From Methylobacterium sp. WL119 (GTDB lineage Bacteria; Pseudomonadota; Alphaproteobacteria; Rhizobiales; Beijerinckiaceae), in contig NZ_VRUU01000002.1 in NCBI RefSeq assembly GCF_008039875.1, positions 62,001 through 126,000 on the forward strand: 64,000 bases of DNA, in the 5' to 3' direction. The translations under genes and the position numbers were made by a program. Shown piece by piece: positions 42,519 to 51,962 of the stretch. The first letter of the stretch is position 1, and each line of letters starts with the position of its first letter. Under the pieces are notes generated by a model, which saw only the letters and a program-made list of their open reading frames with translations, was not told where the DNA came from and did not search any database.

Positions 42519-43793
42519 ATGAAGCCCCACGCCGCGGTCAGCGACGTTCCCCCGCCGCCGGGCAAGCGCCCGTTCGTCCTCGTCGGCCTGGTGGCGGCCG
42601 GCCTGTTCGGTTGGGGCGGCTACGGGCACTGGAAGCAGTCCGCCGCCGCCACGGAGACGCAGCGCAAGGTGCGGGAGACCGTGCCGGCCGTGCGCGTCGC
42701 CGCGGTCGAGCGCAGCGACAAGCCGGTCGACCTGACCCTGCCCGGCGATACCCAGGCCTTCGCCCGCGCCGCGATCTTCGCCCGCGCGACCGGCTACATC
42801 GCCGAGCGCCGCGTCGACATCGGGTCGCGGGTCAAGGCCGGCGACATCCTGCTGCGGATCGCGGCGCCCGAGCTCGACCAGCAACTCGCTCAGGCCGAGG
42901 CGCAGGCCGGGCAGATGCGGGCGCAATTGCTTCAGGCGAAGGCGCAGGTCGACCAGGCGCGCGCCAACGTCAATCTCGCCAACCTCACCAACAACCGCAC
43001 CTCGACGCTGGCGACGCAGGGCTGGGCCTCGCGCCAGAACGCGGACAACTCGCAGGCGGGCGTGCTGAGCCAGGGCGCCTCCCTCGCGGCCGCGGAAGCC
43101 GGGGTGAAGGTCGCCGAGGCCAACATCAAGGCGCAGGACGCGACCGTCGACCGCCTCAAGGCGCTCACCAGCTTCAAGGACGTGGTCGCCCCCTTCGACG
43201 GGGTCGTCACCACCCGCAGCGTCGACGTCGGCGACCTGGTGAAGGCCGACGGCAGCGGCACGGCGCTGCTCGGCATGGATCGCGACGACATCCTGCGCAT
43301 CAGCGTGAACGTGCCGCAGAACGCGGCGATCGGCGTCAGGAAGGGCGTCGTCGCCACGATCAAGGTGCCGCAGATTCCGGACCGCACCTTCTCGGGCCGG
43401 GTCGAGCGCAGCTCGGTGGCGCTGCTGACCGCGTCGCGCACCCTGACGACGGAAGTCGACGTGCCGAACCCCGATGGGACGCTGCGCGCCGGCCTCTACG
43501 TCTACGTGACCCTGCAGATTCCACGTCCTGAGCCGGCGGTGATCGTTCCCGCCGACGGCCTGGTGTTCAACCAGGGGGGCACCCAGGTCGCGGTCGTCGG
43601 AGACGACGACCGGGCCGAGTGGCGCTCGGTGCATATCCGGCGCGATTTCGGGACGACGATCGAGATCGACCAGGGCCTGACCGGGCAGGAGCGGATCGTG
43701 CTCGGGCCGCCGGCCGACCTTCGCGACGGCCAGCGGATCAAGCGCGATGGCGGCCCCGGCGAGGCCAAGCCGGTCCAGGCGGCGGCGCGCTGA
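42519..43793 (+). CDS. RND efflux periplasmic adaptor subunit (MexA/HlyD type)
   Basis: 424 residues. One N-terminal membrane anchor (KRPFVLVGLVAAGLFGWGG) precedes a lipoyl-like first half (ATGYIAERRVDIGSRVKAGD), a coiled-coil hairpin (about 110-190) with Gln/Ala repeats, and the second lipoyl half (VVAPFDGVVTTRSVDVGDLV). A beta-barrel and membrane-proximal domain follow, with LRAGLYVYVTLQI. The ATG at 42519 follows GAAGGCGAGC. It should link an RND permease to an outer-membrane channel, but no permease is next to it; the next gene is a convergent cupredoxin. The RND permease at 54813-58049 lacks an adaptor and is a possible partner (inference). Confidence 0.9.
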   Translation: MKPHAAVSDVPPPPGKRPFVLVGLVAAGLFGWGGYGHWKQSAAATETQRKVRETVPAVRVAAVERSDKPVDLTLPGDTQAFARAAIFARATGYIAERRVDIGSRVKAGDILLRIAAPELDQQLAQAEAQAGQMRAQLLQAKAQVDQARANVNLANLTNNRTSTLATQGWASRQNADNSQAGVLSQGASLAAAEAGVKVAEANIKAQDATVDRLKALTSFKDVVAPFDGVVTTRSVDVGDLVKADGSGTALLGMDRDDILRISVNVPQNAAIGVRKGVVATIKVPQIPDRTFSGRVERSSVALLTASRTLTTEVDVPNPDGTLRAGLYVYVTLQIPRPEPAVIVPADGLVFNQGGTQVAVVGDDDRAEWRSVHIRRDFGTTIEIDQGLTGQERIVLGPPADLRDGQRIKRDGGPGEAKPVQAAAR

Positions 43794-43799
43794 GGGCGC

Positions 43800-44189
43800 T
43801 CAGTTCACCCGGACGATGAGCTTCATCTTCGGGTGGATGCCGCACAGCACGAGGAAGGTGCCGTTCTTCTCGAACGTCACCGGCGTGCGGCTGCCCGGGA
43901 CCTGATCGCCGGAATCGAAGTTGAAGGCGTCCGACTCGATGTAGATGTGGTGGAGCAGGTCGCTGTCGTCGTTGACGATGGTGATCGTGTCGCCGCGGGT
44001 GACGACGAGGCTGTTGGGCTGGAACGCCCGGCCCTTCTGCGACACGAGGTGACCGCTCGCTTCCAGCCGGCCGACGAAGGCCATGCCTGCCAGAACGCCC
44101 GCGACCAGCGCCACCGCCGTGCCGGCGACGGAGCGTGGGGCCGAGCGTGGGCTCGCGCGGCCGATCACCGATTCCCTGAGGTTGGGCAT
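43800..44189 (-). CDS. Membrane-anchored or secreted cupredoxin-domain protein
   Basis: 129 residues. A hydrophobic N-terminal segment (VAGTAVALVAGVLAGMAFVG, about 18-37) acts as signal or anchor. The plastocyanin/azurin-like domain has FQPNSLVVTRGDTITIVNDD, the first copper His in LLHHIYIES, and the C-terminal ligand loop FLVLCGIHPKMKLIV with Cys, His and Met, a complete type 1 copper set. The ATG at 44189 is preferred over 44207. It lies 6 bases from the end of the convergent RND adaptor gene. A role in electron transfer or copper handling is likely, but the partner is unknown. Confidence 0.85.
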   Translation of the reverse strand: MPNLRESVIGRASPRSAPRSVAGTAVALVAGVLAGMAFVGRLEASGHLVSQKGRAFQPNSLVVTRGDTITIVNDDSDLLHHIYIESDAFNFDSGDQVPGSRTPVTFEKNGTFLVLCGIHPKMKLIVRVN

Positions 44190-44415
44190 GGCGTCCTCGA
44201 AGATCACGCCTCATGGTTGCGCGGCCGTGGTTAAGATTCTGCTGATGTCGACGGCGGCTTTCGCGTGCTCCACAACGTAACTGCAGCGTTGCATCGGGCT
44301 TCGGTACGAGCCTCGGTGCCCGATCCAGCCGCCGATACGCGGCGCACCGGCTAATGGCGCCTTAACATTTCGCATTTAACTTGGCCGAGCGCGGGCAGAA
44401 AAAAGCTACGTCTCG

Positions 44416-47292
44416 ATGCGATGGAATGGGACCGGACCGAATAGGAGGCCACGCTCGGCAACGAGCGGGATGCCGCGCATGGTGGATGCGCGGGTGACCA
44501 TCCGTGGCCGGATCCTCCTGGCGTTCCTGACCATGAGCCTGATCACCGGCGCGCTCGGTCTCTACGCGATCCGGGGCCTTCAGGATGCGGGCGAGCTCGT
44601 CAACCGCACCTACGACGAATCGCTGATGTCGATCAATTACGCGCGGGCCGCGGCAGCGGACTTCGCCAAGATGCGCTCGGCCTTCGCCCGGCGCATGGTG
44701 ACCGGCGATCCGGCGGCCGCCTCCAAGCTCGATGCCGAAATCAACGAGTTCGCCGCGACGCTCTCCGACGACCTCGGGATCGCCGTCGAGCGCTCGCAAT
44801 CCGACCGTGTGATCCGTTCGGCCAAGGCTGTCCAGGAGGGCGTGGAGCTCTGGGAGTCGATGCGCCACGGCCTCGACGGATCGACCGGCAAGAGCGCCGC
44901 CTGGGACGCCCTCGACCGCCAGGCCGGCATCGTCGACGGGCAGATCGAGCTTCTGGTCAACTATACCGCCGGCGACGGTTTCGTCTTCCGCCAGACCGCC
45001 CGGACCGTCGTCGCGCAGGAGATCCGCTTCAACGTGATCGCGATGGCGGTGGCGCTGATCCTGTCCGGCTTCGTCGCCTACCTGCTGAACCGCCGGATCA
45101 TCGGCCCGCTCGCCTCGGCCTCGGCGGTCGCAGAGCGGATCGCGGCCGGCCGCCTCGACGACGCGGTGCCGACCGGCGGCCGCGACGAGCTGGGTGCGCT
45201 CCTGCGGGCCATGGCGACCATGCGCGACAACATCCAGGCGATGATGGAGCGCGAGGTCAGCCAGCGCCGCTCCGCCGAGGCACTGCTGGCCGACGCGCTC
45301 CAAAGCTCGCGCGAAGGCGTCGTGGTCGTCGACGCCCACGGGCGGATCGCTCTGGCCAACGCCCAGGCGCTGGAGTTCTTCAGCGGCCTGCGCTCGGCCG
45401 TCGAGGTCGGATCGTCGGTGATCGCGCTCGCCAACGGCGAGATCGACGCGCCGGCCCCGATGATCGACTGCGCGCGGACCCTGTCGCGCGACGGCGAGGT
45501 TCTGCTCGCCGACGGCCGCTGGTTGCGCGTCAGCCGCAGCGCCACGCAGGAGGGCGGGTTCGTCGCCGTGTGCAGCGACATCAGCGTCCTGAAGGAGCAG
45601 GAGGCCGGGCTCACGCAGACGAACCTGCGCCTCGACGCGGCGCTCGACAACATGAGCCAGGGCCTGTGCCTGTACGATGCCGACCACCGCCTGATGGTGG
45701 TGAACCGGCGCTACGCCGAGATCTACAACCTGCCGCCCGGTTCGGTCGTGCCGGGCATGTCGGCCGAAGCGGTGCTCCAATGCAGCCTCGGCGCCGGCCA
45801 CCATCCGGGCTCGACCCTCGCCGATATGCTGCGCGAGGCCGCCTGCATCTTCGGGACGAGCCGCCAGCGCACCCATTTCCAGGAACTCGCCAACGGCCGG
45901 GTCGTCGCCATCGAGCAGCGGATGACCGCCGATGGCGGCTTCGTCGCGACCTACGACGACGTGACCGAGCGGCGCCAGGCCGAGGCGCGGATCGCCTATC
46001 TCGCCCACCACGACACCCTCACCGGCCTGCCGAACCGGATCCTGTTCAGCGAGCAGGTCGACGCCGCGATCGCGCAGGCCGGGCGCGGCACCGGCTTTGC
46101 CGTGTTCTGCCTCGATCTCGACGATTTCCGGCCGGTGAACGACACCCTCGGCCACGTGGTCGGCGACGAGCTGCTGCAGGCGGCGGCCAACCGGATCGGC
46201 GCCTGCATCCGCGAGATCGACAGCTGCGCCCGCCTCGGCAGCGACGAGTTCGCGATCCTGCAGCGCGGGATCGACACCGCCGAGGATGCCGCCGTGCTCG
46301 CCCGCCGCCTCGTCGAGGTGCTGGGCGCGCCTTTCGTCCTGTCGAGCCACACGGTGACCCTCGGCGTCACCCTCGGGATCACCCTGGCGCCTTACGACGG
46401 CACGAGCTGCGAGAAGCTCCTGATGAACGCCGACGTCGCGCTGGCGCGGTCGAAGGTCGACGCCCGCGGATCGTTCCGGTTCTTCGAGCCGGAGATGGAT
46501 GCGCGCCTGCAGGCACGCCGGCTGTTCGAGGTCGACCTGCGCGAGGCGGTCGCCAACGAAGCCTTCGAGGTCCACTACCAGCCGATCTACTGCCTCAACG
46601 CCGACCGGATCTGCGGCTTCGAGGCGCTGCTGCGCTGGAACCACCCGGTGCGCGGATGGGTGTCGCCGGTCGAGTTCATCCCCGTCGCCGAGGAGCTCGG
46701 CCTGATCGTGCCGCTGGGCGAATGGGTGCTGCACCGCGCCTGCGAGGAGGCCGCCCGCTGGCCCGAGGGCCTGAAGGTCGCCGTGAACGTCTCGGCGGTG
46801 CAATTCACCTCCGCGAGCCTGATCACCGCCGTGCGCGAGGCCCTGCAGCGCACCGGCCTGCCCGGCCAGCACCTCGAATTGGAGATCACCGAATCGGTGC
46901 TGGTCGCCAACCCCGGCGCGACGACGGCGATCCTGCACAATCTCAAGATGCTCGGCGCCCGCGTCTCGATGGACGATTTCGGCACCGGCTACTCGAGCTT
47001 GAGCTACCTGCGCAGCTTCCCCTTCGACAAGATCAAGATCGACCAATCCTTCGTGCGTGACCTGTGCGCCGAGAACGGGACCGAGTTCATCGTCCGTGCG
47101 GTGATCGGCCTGGGCGCCAGCCTGCGGATGACCACGACGGCCGAGGGCGTCGAGACCGAGGCGCAGCTGTCCAAGCTGCGAGCCGAGGGCTGCGACGAGG
47201 TCCAGGGCTACCTGTTCAGCCGACCGGTTCCCTCGGTCGAGCTGCCCGCCCTGATCACCCGTTGGAACGGCGCGGCGCGGGCGATCGCCTGA
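44416..47292 (+). CDS. Membrane-bound PAS-GGDEF-EAL protein, probable c-di-GMP phosphodiesterase
   Basis: 958 residues. Two membrane helices (about 30-52 and 197-220) bracket a periplasmic sensor domain, followed by HAMP and two PAS-like domains (second about 395-515). In the GGDEF domain (about 525-690) the active-site motif is GSDEF (608-612) instead of GGDEF, while the inhibitory I-site RxxD (Arg599-Asp602) keeps its exact five-residue spacing. The EAL domain (about 710-950) is complete: E736-A-L, NVSAVQF, ITESVLV, DDFGTGYSSL, KIDQSFV and AEGVET. It most likely degrades c-di-GMP, the second messenger that often controls exopolysaccharide. Starts at 44416, 44470 and 44479 are possible. Confidence 0.93.
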   Translation: MRWNGTGPNRRPRSATSGMPRMVDARVTIRGRILLAFLTMSLITGALGLYAIRGLQDAGELVNRTYDESLMSINYARAAAADFAKMRSAFARRMVTGDPAAASKLDAEINEFAATLSDDLGIAVERSQSDRVIRSAKAVQEGVELWESMRHGLDGSTGKSAAWDALDRQAGIVDGQIELLVNYTAGDGFVFRQTARTVVAQEIRFNVIAMAVALILSGFVAYLLNRRIIGPLASASAVAERIAAGRLDDAVPTGGRDELGALLRAMATMRDNIQAMMEREVSQRRSAEALLADALQSSREGVVVVDAHGRIALANAQALEFFSGLRSAVEVGSSVIALANGEIDAPAPMIDCARTLSRDGEVLLADGRWLRVSRSATQEGGFVAVCSDISVLKEQEAGLTQTNLRLDAALDNMSQGLCLYDADHRLMVVNRRYAEIYNLPPGSVVPGMSAEAVLQCSLGAGHHPGSTLADMLREAACIFGTSRQRTHFQELANGRVVAIEQRMTADGGFVATYDDVTERRQAEARIAYLAHHDTLTGLPNRILFSEQVDAAIAQAGRGTGFAVFCLDLDDFRPVNDTLGHVVGDELLQAAANRIGACIREIDSCARLGSDEFAILQRGIDTAEDAAVLARRLVEVLGAPFVLSSHTVTLGVTLGITLAPYDGTSCEKLLMNADVALARSKVDARGSFRFFEPEMDARLQARRLFEVDLREAVANEAFEVHYQPIYCLNADRICGFEALLRWNHPVRGWVSPVEFIPVAEELGLIVPLGEWVLHRACEEAARWPEGLKVAVNVSAVQFTSASLITAVREALQRTGLPGQHLELEITESVLVANPGATTAILHNLKMLGARVSMDDFGTGYSSLSYLRSFPFDKIKIDQSFVRDLCAENGTEFIVRAVIGLGASLRMTTTAEGVETEAQLSKLRAEGCDEVQGYLFSRPVPSVELPALITRWNGAARAIA

Positions 47293-47351
47293 TCCACGCC
47301 GCCCGGTTCGGCCGACGTGGATTCGATCGGTCGAGTCGCGGACCGGCGGTC

Positions 47352-48734
47352 CTACTCCGCCGCGTCGAGGCGCGGGCGTTCGATCACCGTCCGGCCGCGC
47401 TTGACCAGCTCGGCCGTGCGGAACGCCACTTCCAGGGCCTGCTCCGCGTTGAGGCGCGGGTCGCAGTAGGTGTGGTAGCGATCCTGGAGGTCGTCGGCCG
47501 TCAGCGCGCGGGCGCCGCCCGTGCATTCGGTCACGTCCTTGCCGGTCATCTCCAGGTGGATGCCGCCCGGGATGGTGCCTTCGGCGGAATGGACGCCGAA
47601 GAAGCCCTCGATCTCCTGCATCACCCGCTCGAACGGGCGCGTCTTGTAGCGGCCGGCCGAGATCGTGTTGCCGTGCATCGGATCGCAGACCCACACGACG
47701 CTGCGCCCCTCGCGCTCGATCGCGCGAACCAGGCGCGGAAGATGCTCGCCGACCTTGTCCGCCCCGAACCGGCAGATCAGGCTGAGCCGACCGGCCTCGT
47801 TGCCGGGATTCAGCTTGTCGACGAGCCGGATCAGGCCGTCGGCCTCCATCGACGGCCCGCACTTCAGGCCGATCGGGTTGCAGATGCCTCGGGCGTACTC
47901 GACGTGGGCGTGATCGGGCTGGCGCGTCCGGTCGCCGATCCACAGCATGTGGCCCGACGTGGCGTACCAATCGCCGGTCGTCGAATCGACGCGGGTCATC
48001 GCCTCCTCGTAGCCGAGCAGCAGCGCCTCGTGGCTGGTATAGAAGTCGGTGGTCCGCACCTCCTGGTGCGTCTCGGGATTGATCCCGATGGCGCGCATGA
48101 AGTCGAGCGCCTCCGTCATCCGCTCGGCGACGTCGGCGTAGCGGGACGATTGCGGGCTGTCCTTGACGAAGCCCAGCATCCAGCGGTGCGAGTTCTCGAG
48201 GTTGGCGTAGCCACCGGTCGCGAAGGCGCGCAGCAGGTTGAGCGTCGCCGCCGACTGCCGGTACGCCTCGAGCTGCCGGCGCGGGTCCGGGATGCGCGCC
48301 TCGTCCGTGAAGGTCAGGCCGTTGACGATATCGCCGCGGTAGCTCGGCAGGCTCACGCCGTCGAGCGTCTCGGTCGGCGAGGAGCGCGGCTTGGCGAACT
48401 GCCCAGCGATGCGCCCGACCTTCACCACCGGCGACGCGCCGGCGAAGGTCAGCACCAGTGCCATCTGCAGGAACACGCGGAAGAAATCGCGGATGTTGTC
48501 GGCCGAATGCTCGTCGAAGCTCTCGGCGCAATCGCCGCCCTGAAGCAGGAAGGCCTGCCCGGTGGAGACGCGCGCGAGCGCCGTCTTGAGCTTGCGCGCC
48601 TCGCCGGCGAAGACCAGGGGCGGGAAGCTCGCGAGCTGGGCCTCGACCGCTTCGAGGGCGGCCGGATCCGGATAGGCCGGCACCTGCTGAATCGGCAGGT
48701 CACGCCATGTCTTCGGTGTCCAACGCTCGCCCAT
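47352..48734 (-). CDS. Class II 3-deoxy-D-arabino-heptulosonate 7-phosphate synthase
   Basis: 460 residues. It condenses PEP and erythrose-4-phosphate in the first step of the shikimate pathway. It is the class II (plant/mycobacterial) type: [19 protein letters not shown] at the start, [59 protein letters not shown] and [18 protein letters not shown] with the metal-binding residues. GGGGGAG lies about 7 bases before the ATG at 48734; the ATG at 48752 is less likely. It is transcribed alone, convergent with the GGDEF-EAL gene. Confidence 0.96.
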   Translation of the reverse strand: MGERWTPKTWRDLPIQQVPAYPDPAALEAVEAQLASFPPLVFAGEARKLKTALARVSTGQAFLLQGGDCAESFDEHSADNIRDFFRVFLQMALVLTFAGASPVVKVGRIAGQFAKPRSSPTETLDGVSLPSYRGDIVNGLTFTDEARIPDPRRQLEAYRQSAATLNLLRAFATGGYANLENSHRWMLGFVKDSPQSSRYADVAERMTEALDFMRAIGINPETHQEVRTTDFYTSHEALLLGYEEAMTRVDSTTGDWYATSGHMLWIGDRTRQPDHAHVEYARGICNPIGLKCGPSMEADGLIRLVDKLNPGNEAGRLSLICRFGADKVGEHLPRLVRAIEREGRSVVWVCDPMHGNTISAGRYKTRPFERVMQEIEGFFGVHSAEGTIPGGIHLEMTGKDVTECTGGARALTADDLQDRYHTYCDPRLNAEQALEVAFRTAELVKRGRTVIERPRLDAAE

Positions 48735-48889
48735 CACACAACTCCCCCGCACCGTGCGGCGATCTTTCCTCCACGCCGAATCCTGGCGCGAAGCGCGGCT
48801 TATAGAGTGCTTTTTTCCGGGGAGCGAGATGAGGCCGGCGCAGGCCAGGGCGGATCGGGGGTCAGGTCCCGTATCCGCCTCCGCGAAGA

Positions 48890-49258
48890 TCAGCCTTCGC
48901 CGTCCTCGACCTCGATGCCGTGCTCGGCCAGGATCCAGAAGATCGCTTCCAGGTCCTCCGCCGAGACGTCCCGGGGCGGAAGCGCCTCCTCCAGGTCCTC
49001 GTAGGTCAGGCAGCGGCTGCGCCGGGCCGCCGCCTTCGTGAGCAGCGCCTCGATCGCGCCCTGGATGTCGGGCGCCAGCGCGTCCCGGCTCGGCAGGGTG
49101 GTGGTGAAAGCTGGCCGGAGCGCGTCGGCCAGGAGGCCGTCGATCACGCGCTGACGCCGCGCCTGCGCGTCGCCGGCCGTCGGCACCGGCTCGGCCGGGC
49201 CGGCCTTGCCCGGCTCGCGCTTGCCGGGGTCTTTCTTGCCGGAGTCTTTCTTGCCCAT
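48890..49258 (-). CDS. Stand-alone sigma-70 region 1.1-like protein
   Basis: 122 residues. A Lys/Gly/Pro-rich basic head ([20 protein letters not shown]) is followed by an Arg/Ala helix region and a C-terminal domain of about 45 residues: [20 protein letters not shown] then [15 protein letters not shown]. This closely follows the pattern of sigma-70 region 1.1 (LTY-E-N--LP---V----IE-I---L--MGI-V). No other sigma regions are present. In full sigma factors this acidic domain occupies the polymerase DNA channel; a free copy might act as an anti-sigma-like or polymerase-binding factor, but that is inference. It follows gor by 55 bases on the same strand. Confidence 0.75.
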   Translation of the reverse strand: MGKKDSGKKDPGKREPGKAGPAEPVPTAGDAQARRQRVIDGLLADALRPAFTTTLPSRDALAPDIQGAIEALLTKAAARRSRCLTYEDLEEALPPRDVSAEDLEAIFWILAEHGIEVEDGEG

Positions 49259-49313
49259 CGATCGGATATGGCTCGTGAAACCGCGCCGTCGAGACCCGGC
49301 GCGACCGGGATCG

Positions 49314-50699
49314 TCAGCCGACGGCGACGGGATGCTTGGTCACCTGCGGGACCCGCATGGTGACCAGTTCCTCGGACGCGGTCGGGTGCACCGCGATGGT
49401 GCGGTCGAAATCGGCCTTCGTCGCGCCCATGGTCACCGCGATGCCGACCGCCTGGATGATCTCGCCGGCATCGTGCCCGAAGATGTGGACGCCCACGACC
49501 TTGTCGCTGGCGCAGTCGACCAGCACCTTCATCAGGATCTTCTCGTCGCGTCCCGACAGCGTCGCCTTCATCGGCCGGAAGCTCGCCTTGAACACGTCGA
49601 TCTTGCCGAAGATCGCGCGGGCGGTGTCCTCGTTGTGGCCGACGACGCCGATCTCCGGGGTCGAGAACACCGCGGTCGGGATCAGGCGGTGGTCGACGCA
49701 GGCCGGCTTCTCGCCGAACACCGTGTCGGCGAAGGCGTGGCCCTCGCGGATCGCGATCGGCGTGAGGTTGGCGCGATTGGTGACGTCGCCGACCGCGTAG
49801 ATGGAGGGCACCGCGGTCCGCGAGTAGGCGTCGACCGGGATCGCGCCGGCGGCGTCGGTCTCGATCCCAACGCGGTCGAGGCCGAGCCCGCCGACGTTCG
49901 GGCGCCGGCCGGTCGCGATCAGCACCTGGTCGACCGTGATCGTCTCGCCGTCGTCCAGCGTCGCGGCGATCCCGCCCGCGACGCGCTCGAGCTTCGCGAG
50001 GGTGCGCCCGAGCTTGAGCGACATCCGCCTGGCGTAGGCTTCGCCGAGCGCGTCGCGGATCTCGTCGTCGAAGCCGCGCAGCAGCCTGTCGCCGCGATGG
50101 AGCAGCGTCGTCCGGCTGCCCAGGGCCGCGAACACGCCGGCGAACTCGACGGCGATGTAGCCGCCGCCGATCACCAGGATGCGCTCGGGCAGCGTCTCCA
50201 GCTCGAACACCTCGTTCGAGGTGATCGCCAGCTCGGCGCCCGGCACCGCCGGTTCCTTCACCGGATGGGCGCCGACCGCCACCAGGATCACCTTGGCGGT
50301 CACGCGCGCGCCGCTGCCGATGAGGCGGATCGTGTGCGCGTCCTCGATCACGGCGCGCTCCGGCACCACCGTGACCCCGGCGCGGATCAGGTTGGCGTCG
50401 TAGATCCCTTCGAGCCGGGTCACCTCGGCGTCGCGCCTCCGCTTCAGGACGCTCCAGTCGAAGCGCGGTGCCTCGACGGTCCAGCCGAACCCGGCGGCGT
50501 CCTCGAATTCGTCGGCGAAGCGACCGGCATAGACCATCAGCTTCTTCGGCACGCAGCCGCGGATCACGCAGGTGCCGCCGACGCGGTACTCTTCCGCCAT
50601 GGTCACGCGGGCGCCGTAGCCGGCCGCGATCCGCGCGGCGCGAACGCCGCCCGAGCCGCCGCCGATGACGAACAGGTCGACGTCGTAGGTGTCGGTCAT
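49314..50699 (-). CDS. gor: Glutathione-disulfide reductase
   Basis: 461 residues, FAD- and NADPH-dependent. FAD-binding VDLFVIGGGSGGVRAARIAA is followed by the redox disulfide GGTCVIRGCVPKKLMVYAG. The NADPH Rossmann motif is ILVIGGGYIAVEFAGVFAAL, the second FAD motif is PSIYAVGDVTNRANLTP, and the C-terminal active-site His lies in AVHPTASEEL, all expected for Gor. The ATG at 50699 overlaps the stop codon of the O-antigen ligase gene (ATGA), coupling translation. Trypanothione/mycothione reductases are close relatives, but the motif set favours glutathione. Confidence 0.94.
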   Translation of the reverse strand: MTDTYDVDLFVIGGGSGGVRAARIAAGYGARVTMAEEYRVGGTCVIRGCVPKKLMVYAGRFADEFEDAAGFGWTVEAPRFDWSVLKRRRDAEVTRLEGIYDANLIRAGVTVVPERAVIEDAHTIRLIGSGARVTAKVILVAVGAHPVKEPAVPGAELAITSNEVFELETLPERILVIGGGYIAVEFAGVFAALGSRTTLLHRGDRLLRGFDDEIRDALGEAYARRMSLKLGRTLAKLERVAGGIAATLDDGETITVDQVLIATGRRPNVGGLGLDRVGIETDAAGAIPVDAYSRTAVPSIYAVGDVTNRANLTPIAIREGHAFADTVFGEKPACVDHRLIPTAVFSTPEIGVVGHNEDTARAIFGKIDVFKASFRPMKATLSGRDEKILMKVLVDCASDKVVGVHIFGHDAGEIIQAVGIAVTMGATKADFDRTIAVHPTASEELVTMRVPQVTKHPVAVG

Positions 50700-51934
50700 G
50701 ACGGGGTCCGATCGGGCGCGGCCGAGGGCCGGGGAAGGGGTGCCTGCGCGGTGCGGTGCCCGGCATCGCGCAGCCAGGTGATGGCAGCGCCGAGGCCGGC
50801 GGTCCACCACGCCGCCCAGGTGTTGTGCTCGACCAAGGCGATGGCCGCCGCCGCCGCGATCAGGGCGAGCGCCGTCGCGCGCTCGGCCGAATCCGAACCC
50901 GCAACCGGCGCGAGCATCAGCATCGAGACGGCCGCCACGAGCACGGCGCCGACGACGCCGAGCTCGGCCCAGACCTGAAGGAACGCGTTGTGCGGATGGC
51001 CGACCGCCAGAAGCGTGCGCATCTCGGGATCGAGGCGTTGGGCCACCGGCGTCTCGGCGAAGCGGGCGGAGGTGCCGAAGCCCGCCCCGACCCACGGATC
51101 CGCCGCGACCGCGGCGCCGAAGCTGCGGGCGATGGCGACGCGGGCGCGCGACGAGGAATGCACCAGCCGCTCGTGCGCGGCCTCCGGCATGAAGCGATCG
51201 AGCAGGTCGCCCTCCACCGGCGCCAGCGCCACCGCGAGGCCGAGGCTCAGCCCGGCCACGCCGACGGCGAGCCGGCCCGGCACGAGCCGCGCGAGGGCGA
51301 ACATCGCCCCGCCGGCGATCAGCCCCATGGCGGCGGCTCCGCTCACCGAGCGCAGGATGCCGAGGGCCGCGAAGGCCAAGGCGACGAGGGCGAGAACCCG
51401 CCGGCCCTGCCGCCACAGCACCAGGGCGAGCGGACCGGCGACGACGGCGAGGGTCAGCGCCGGGCGGTTGTAGACGAATTCCGCCACCCGCTGACCGAGC
51501 GCGCGCTGCAGCGGCAGGCCGGTGGCGAGGCCGACGGCGATGGTCAGCCCGGCGAGCACCACCATCGCCGCCGCGAGCGGAGCCGCGAAGGCCGGGATGC
51601 GCCCCGGCGCGAGGCGGACGAGGAGGTAGGCAGCGACGAGCGTCGGCAGGAACTCGCCGGCCATCCGCAGCGACAGCGCGGGGAACGGCGTCCAGGCCAG
51701 GGTGAGCGCGCACCAGGCGAGGAACGCCAGCGCGGCGAGGCCGACCGGCGTCGCGAGCGGCGGGACGAGGCGGCGCGGGACCGCGCCGGCATCCTCGACG
51801 CAGCGCCCGGCCAGGAACAGCACGGCCGCGATGGCGACGACGAGGGGGCTCGACCGGTTGGCCAGCGCCATCGCCAGGGGCATCACGGCGAGCGCGACGG
51901 CGCCCGCTGCATAAAGACGTCGGGACGGGGACAC
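50696..51934 (-). CDS. O-antigen ligase family membrane protein
   Basis: 412 residues with about ten to twelve hydrophobic segments. The conserved large periplasmic loop of the Wzy_C/WaaL group is present: DPWVGAGFGTSARFAETPVA, then VGHPHNAFLQVWAELGVVGA, where the HPHN motif contains the catalytic His region. Family members join undecaprenyl-linked glycans to lipid A core or similar acceptors. The gene ends overlapping the gor start, an odd pairing with no obvious functional link. A second O-antigen-polymerase-like gene sits in the polysaccharide locus at 31687, so this may act on a different polymer. Confidence 0.88.
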   Translation of the reverse strand: MSPSRRLYAAGAVALAVMPLAMALANRSSPLVVAIAAVLFLAGRCVEDAGAVPRRLVPPLATPVGLAALAFLAWCALTLAWTPFPALSLRMAGEFLPTLVAAYLLVRLAPGRIPAFAAPLAAAMVVLAGLTIAVGLATGLPLQRALGQRVAEFVYNRPALTLAVVAGPLALVLWRQGRRVLALVALAFAALGILRSVSGAAAMGLIAGGAMFALARLVPGRLAVGVAGLSLGLAVALAPVEGDLLDRFMPEAAHERLVHSSSRARVAIARSFGAAVAADPWVGAGFGTSARFAETPVAQRLDPEMRTLLAVGHPHNAFLQVWAELGVVGAVLVAAVSMLMLAPVAGSDSAERATALALIAAAAAIALVEHNTWAAWWTAGLGAAITWLRDAGHRTAQAPLPRPSAAPDRTPS

Positions 51935-51962
51935 GGGCCGGCCGCGCGGTCGATTCGTGCGC

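Noticed and set aside
44361-44380. TTAAC direct repeat upstream of the GGDEF-EAL gene, a possible CtrA site
   Set aside because: The two TTAA elements are 14 bases apart start to start; the CtrA consensus TTAA-N7-TTAA needs 11.
44362-48531. A minus-strand open frame of 1389 codons opposite the GGDEF-EAL gene
   Set aside because: Low-complexity antisense of a well-supported gene; no start or domain of its own.
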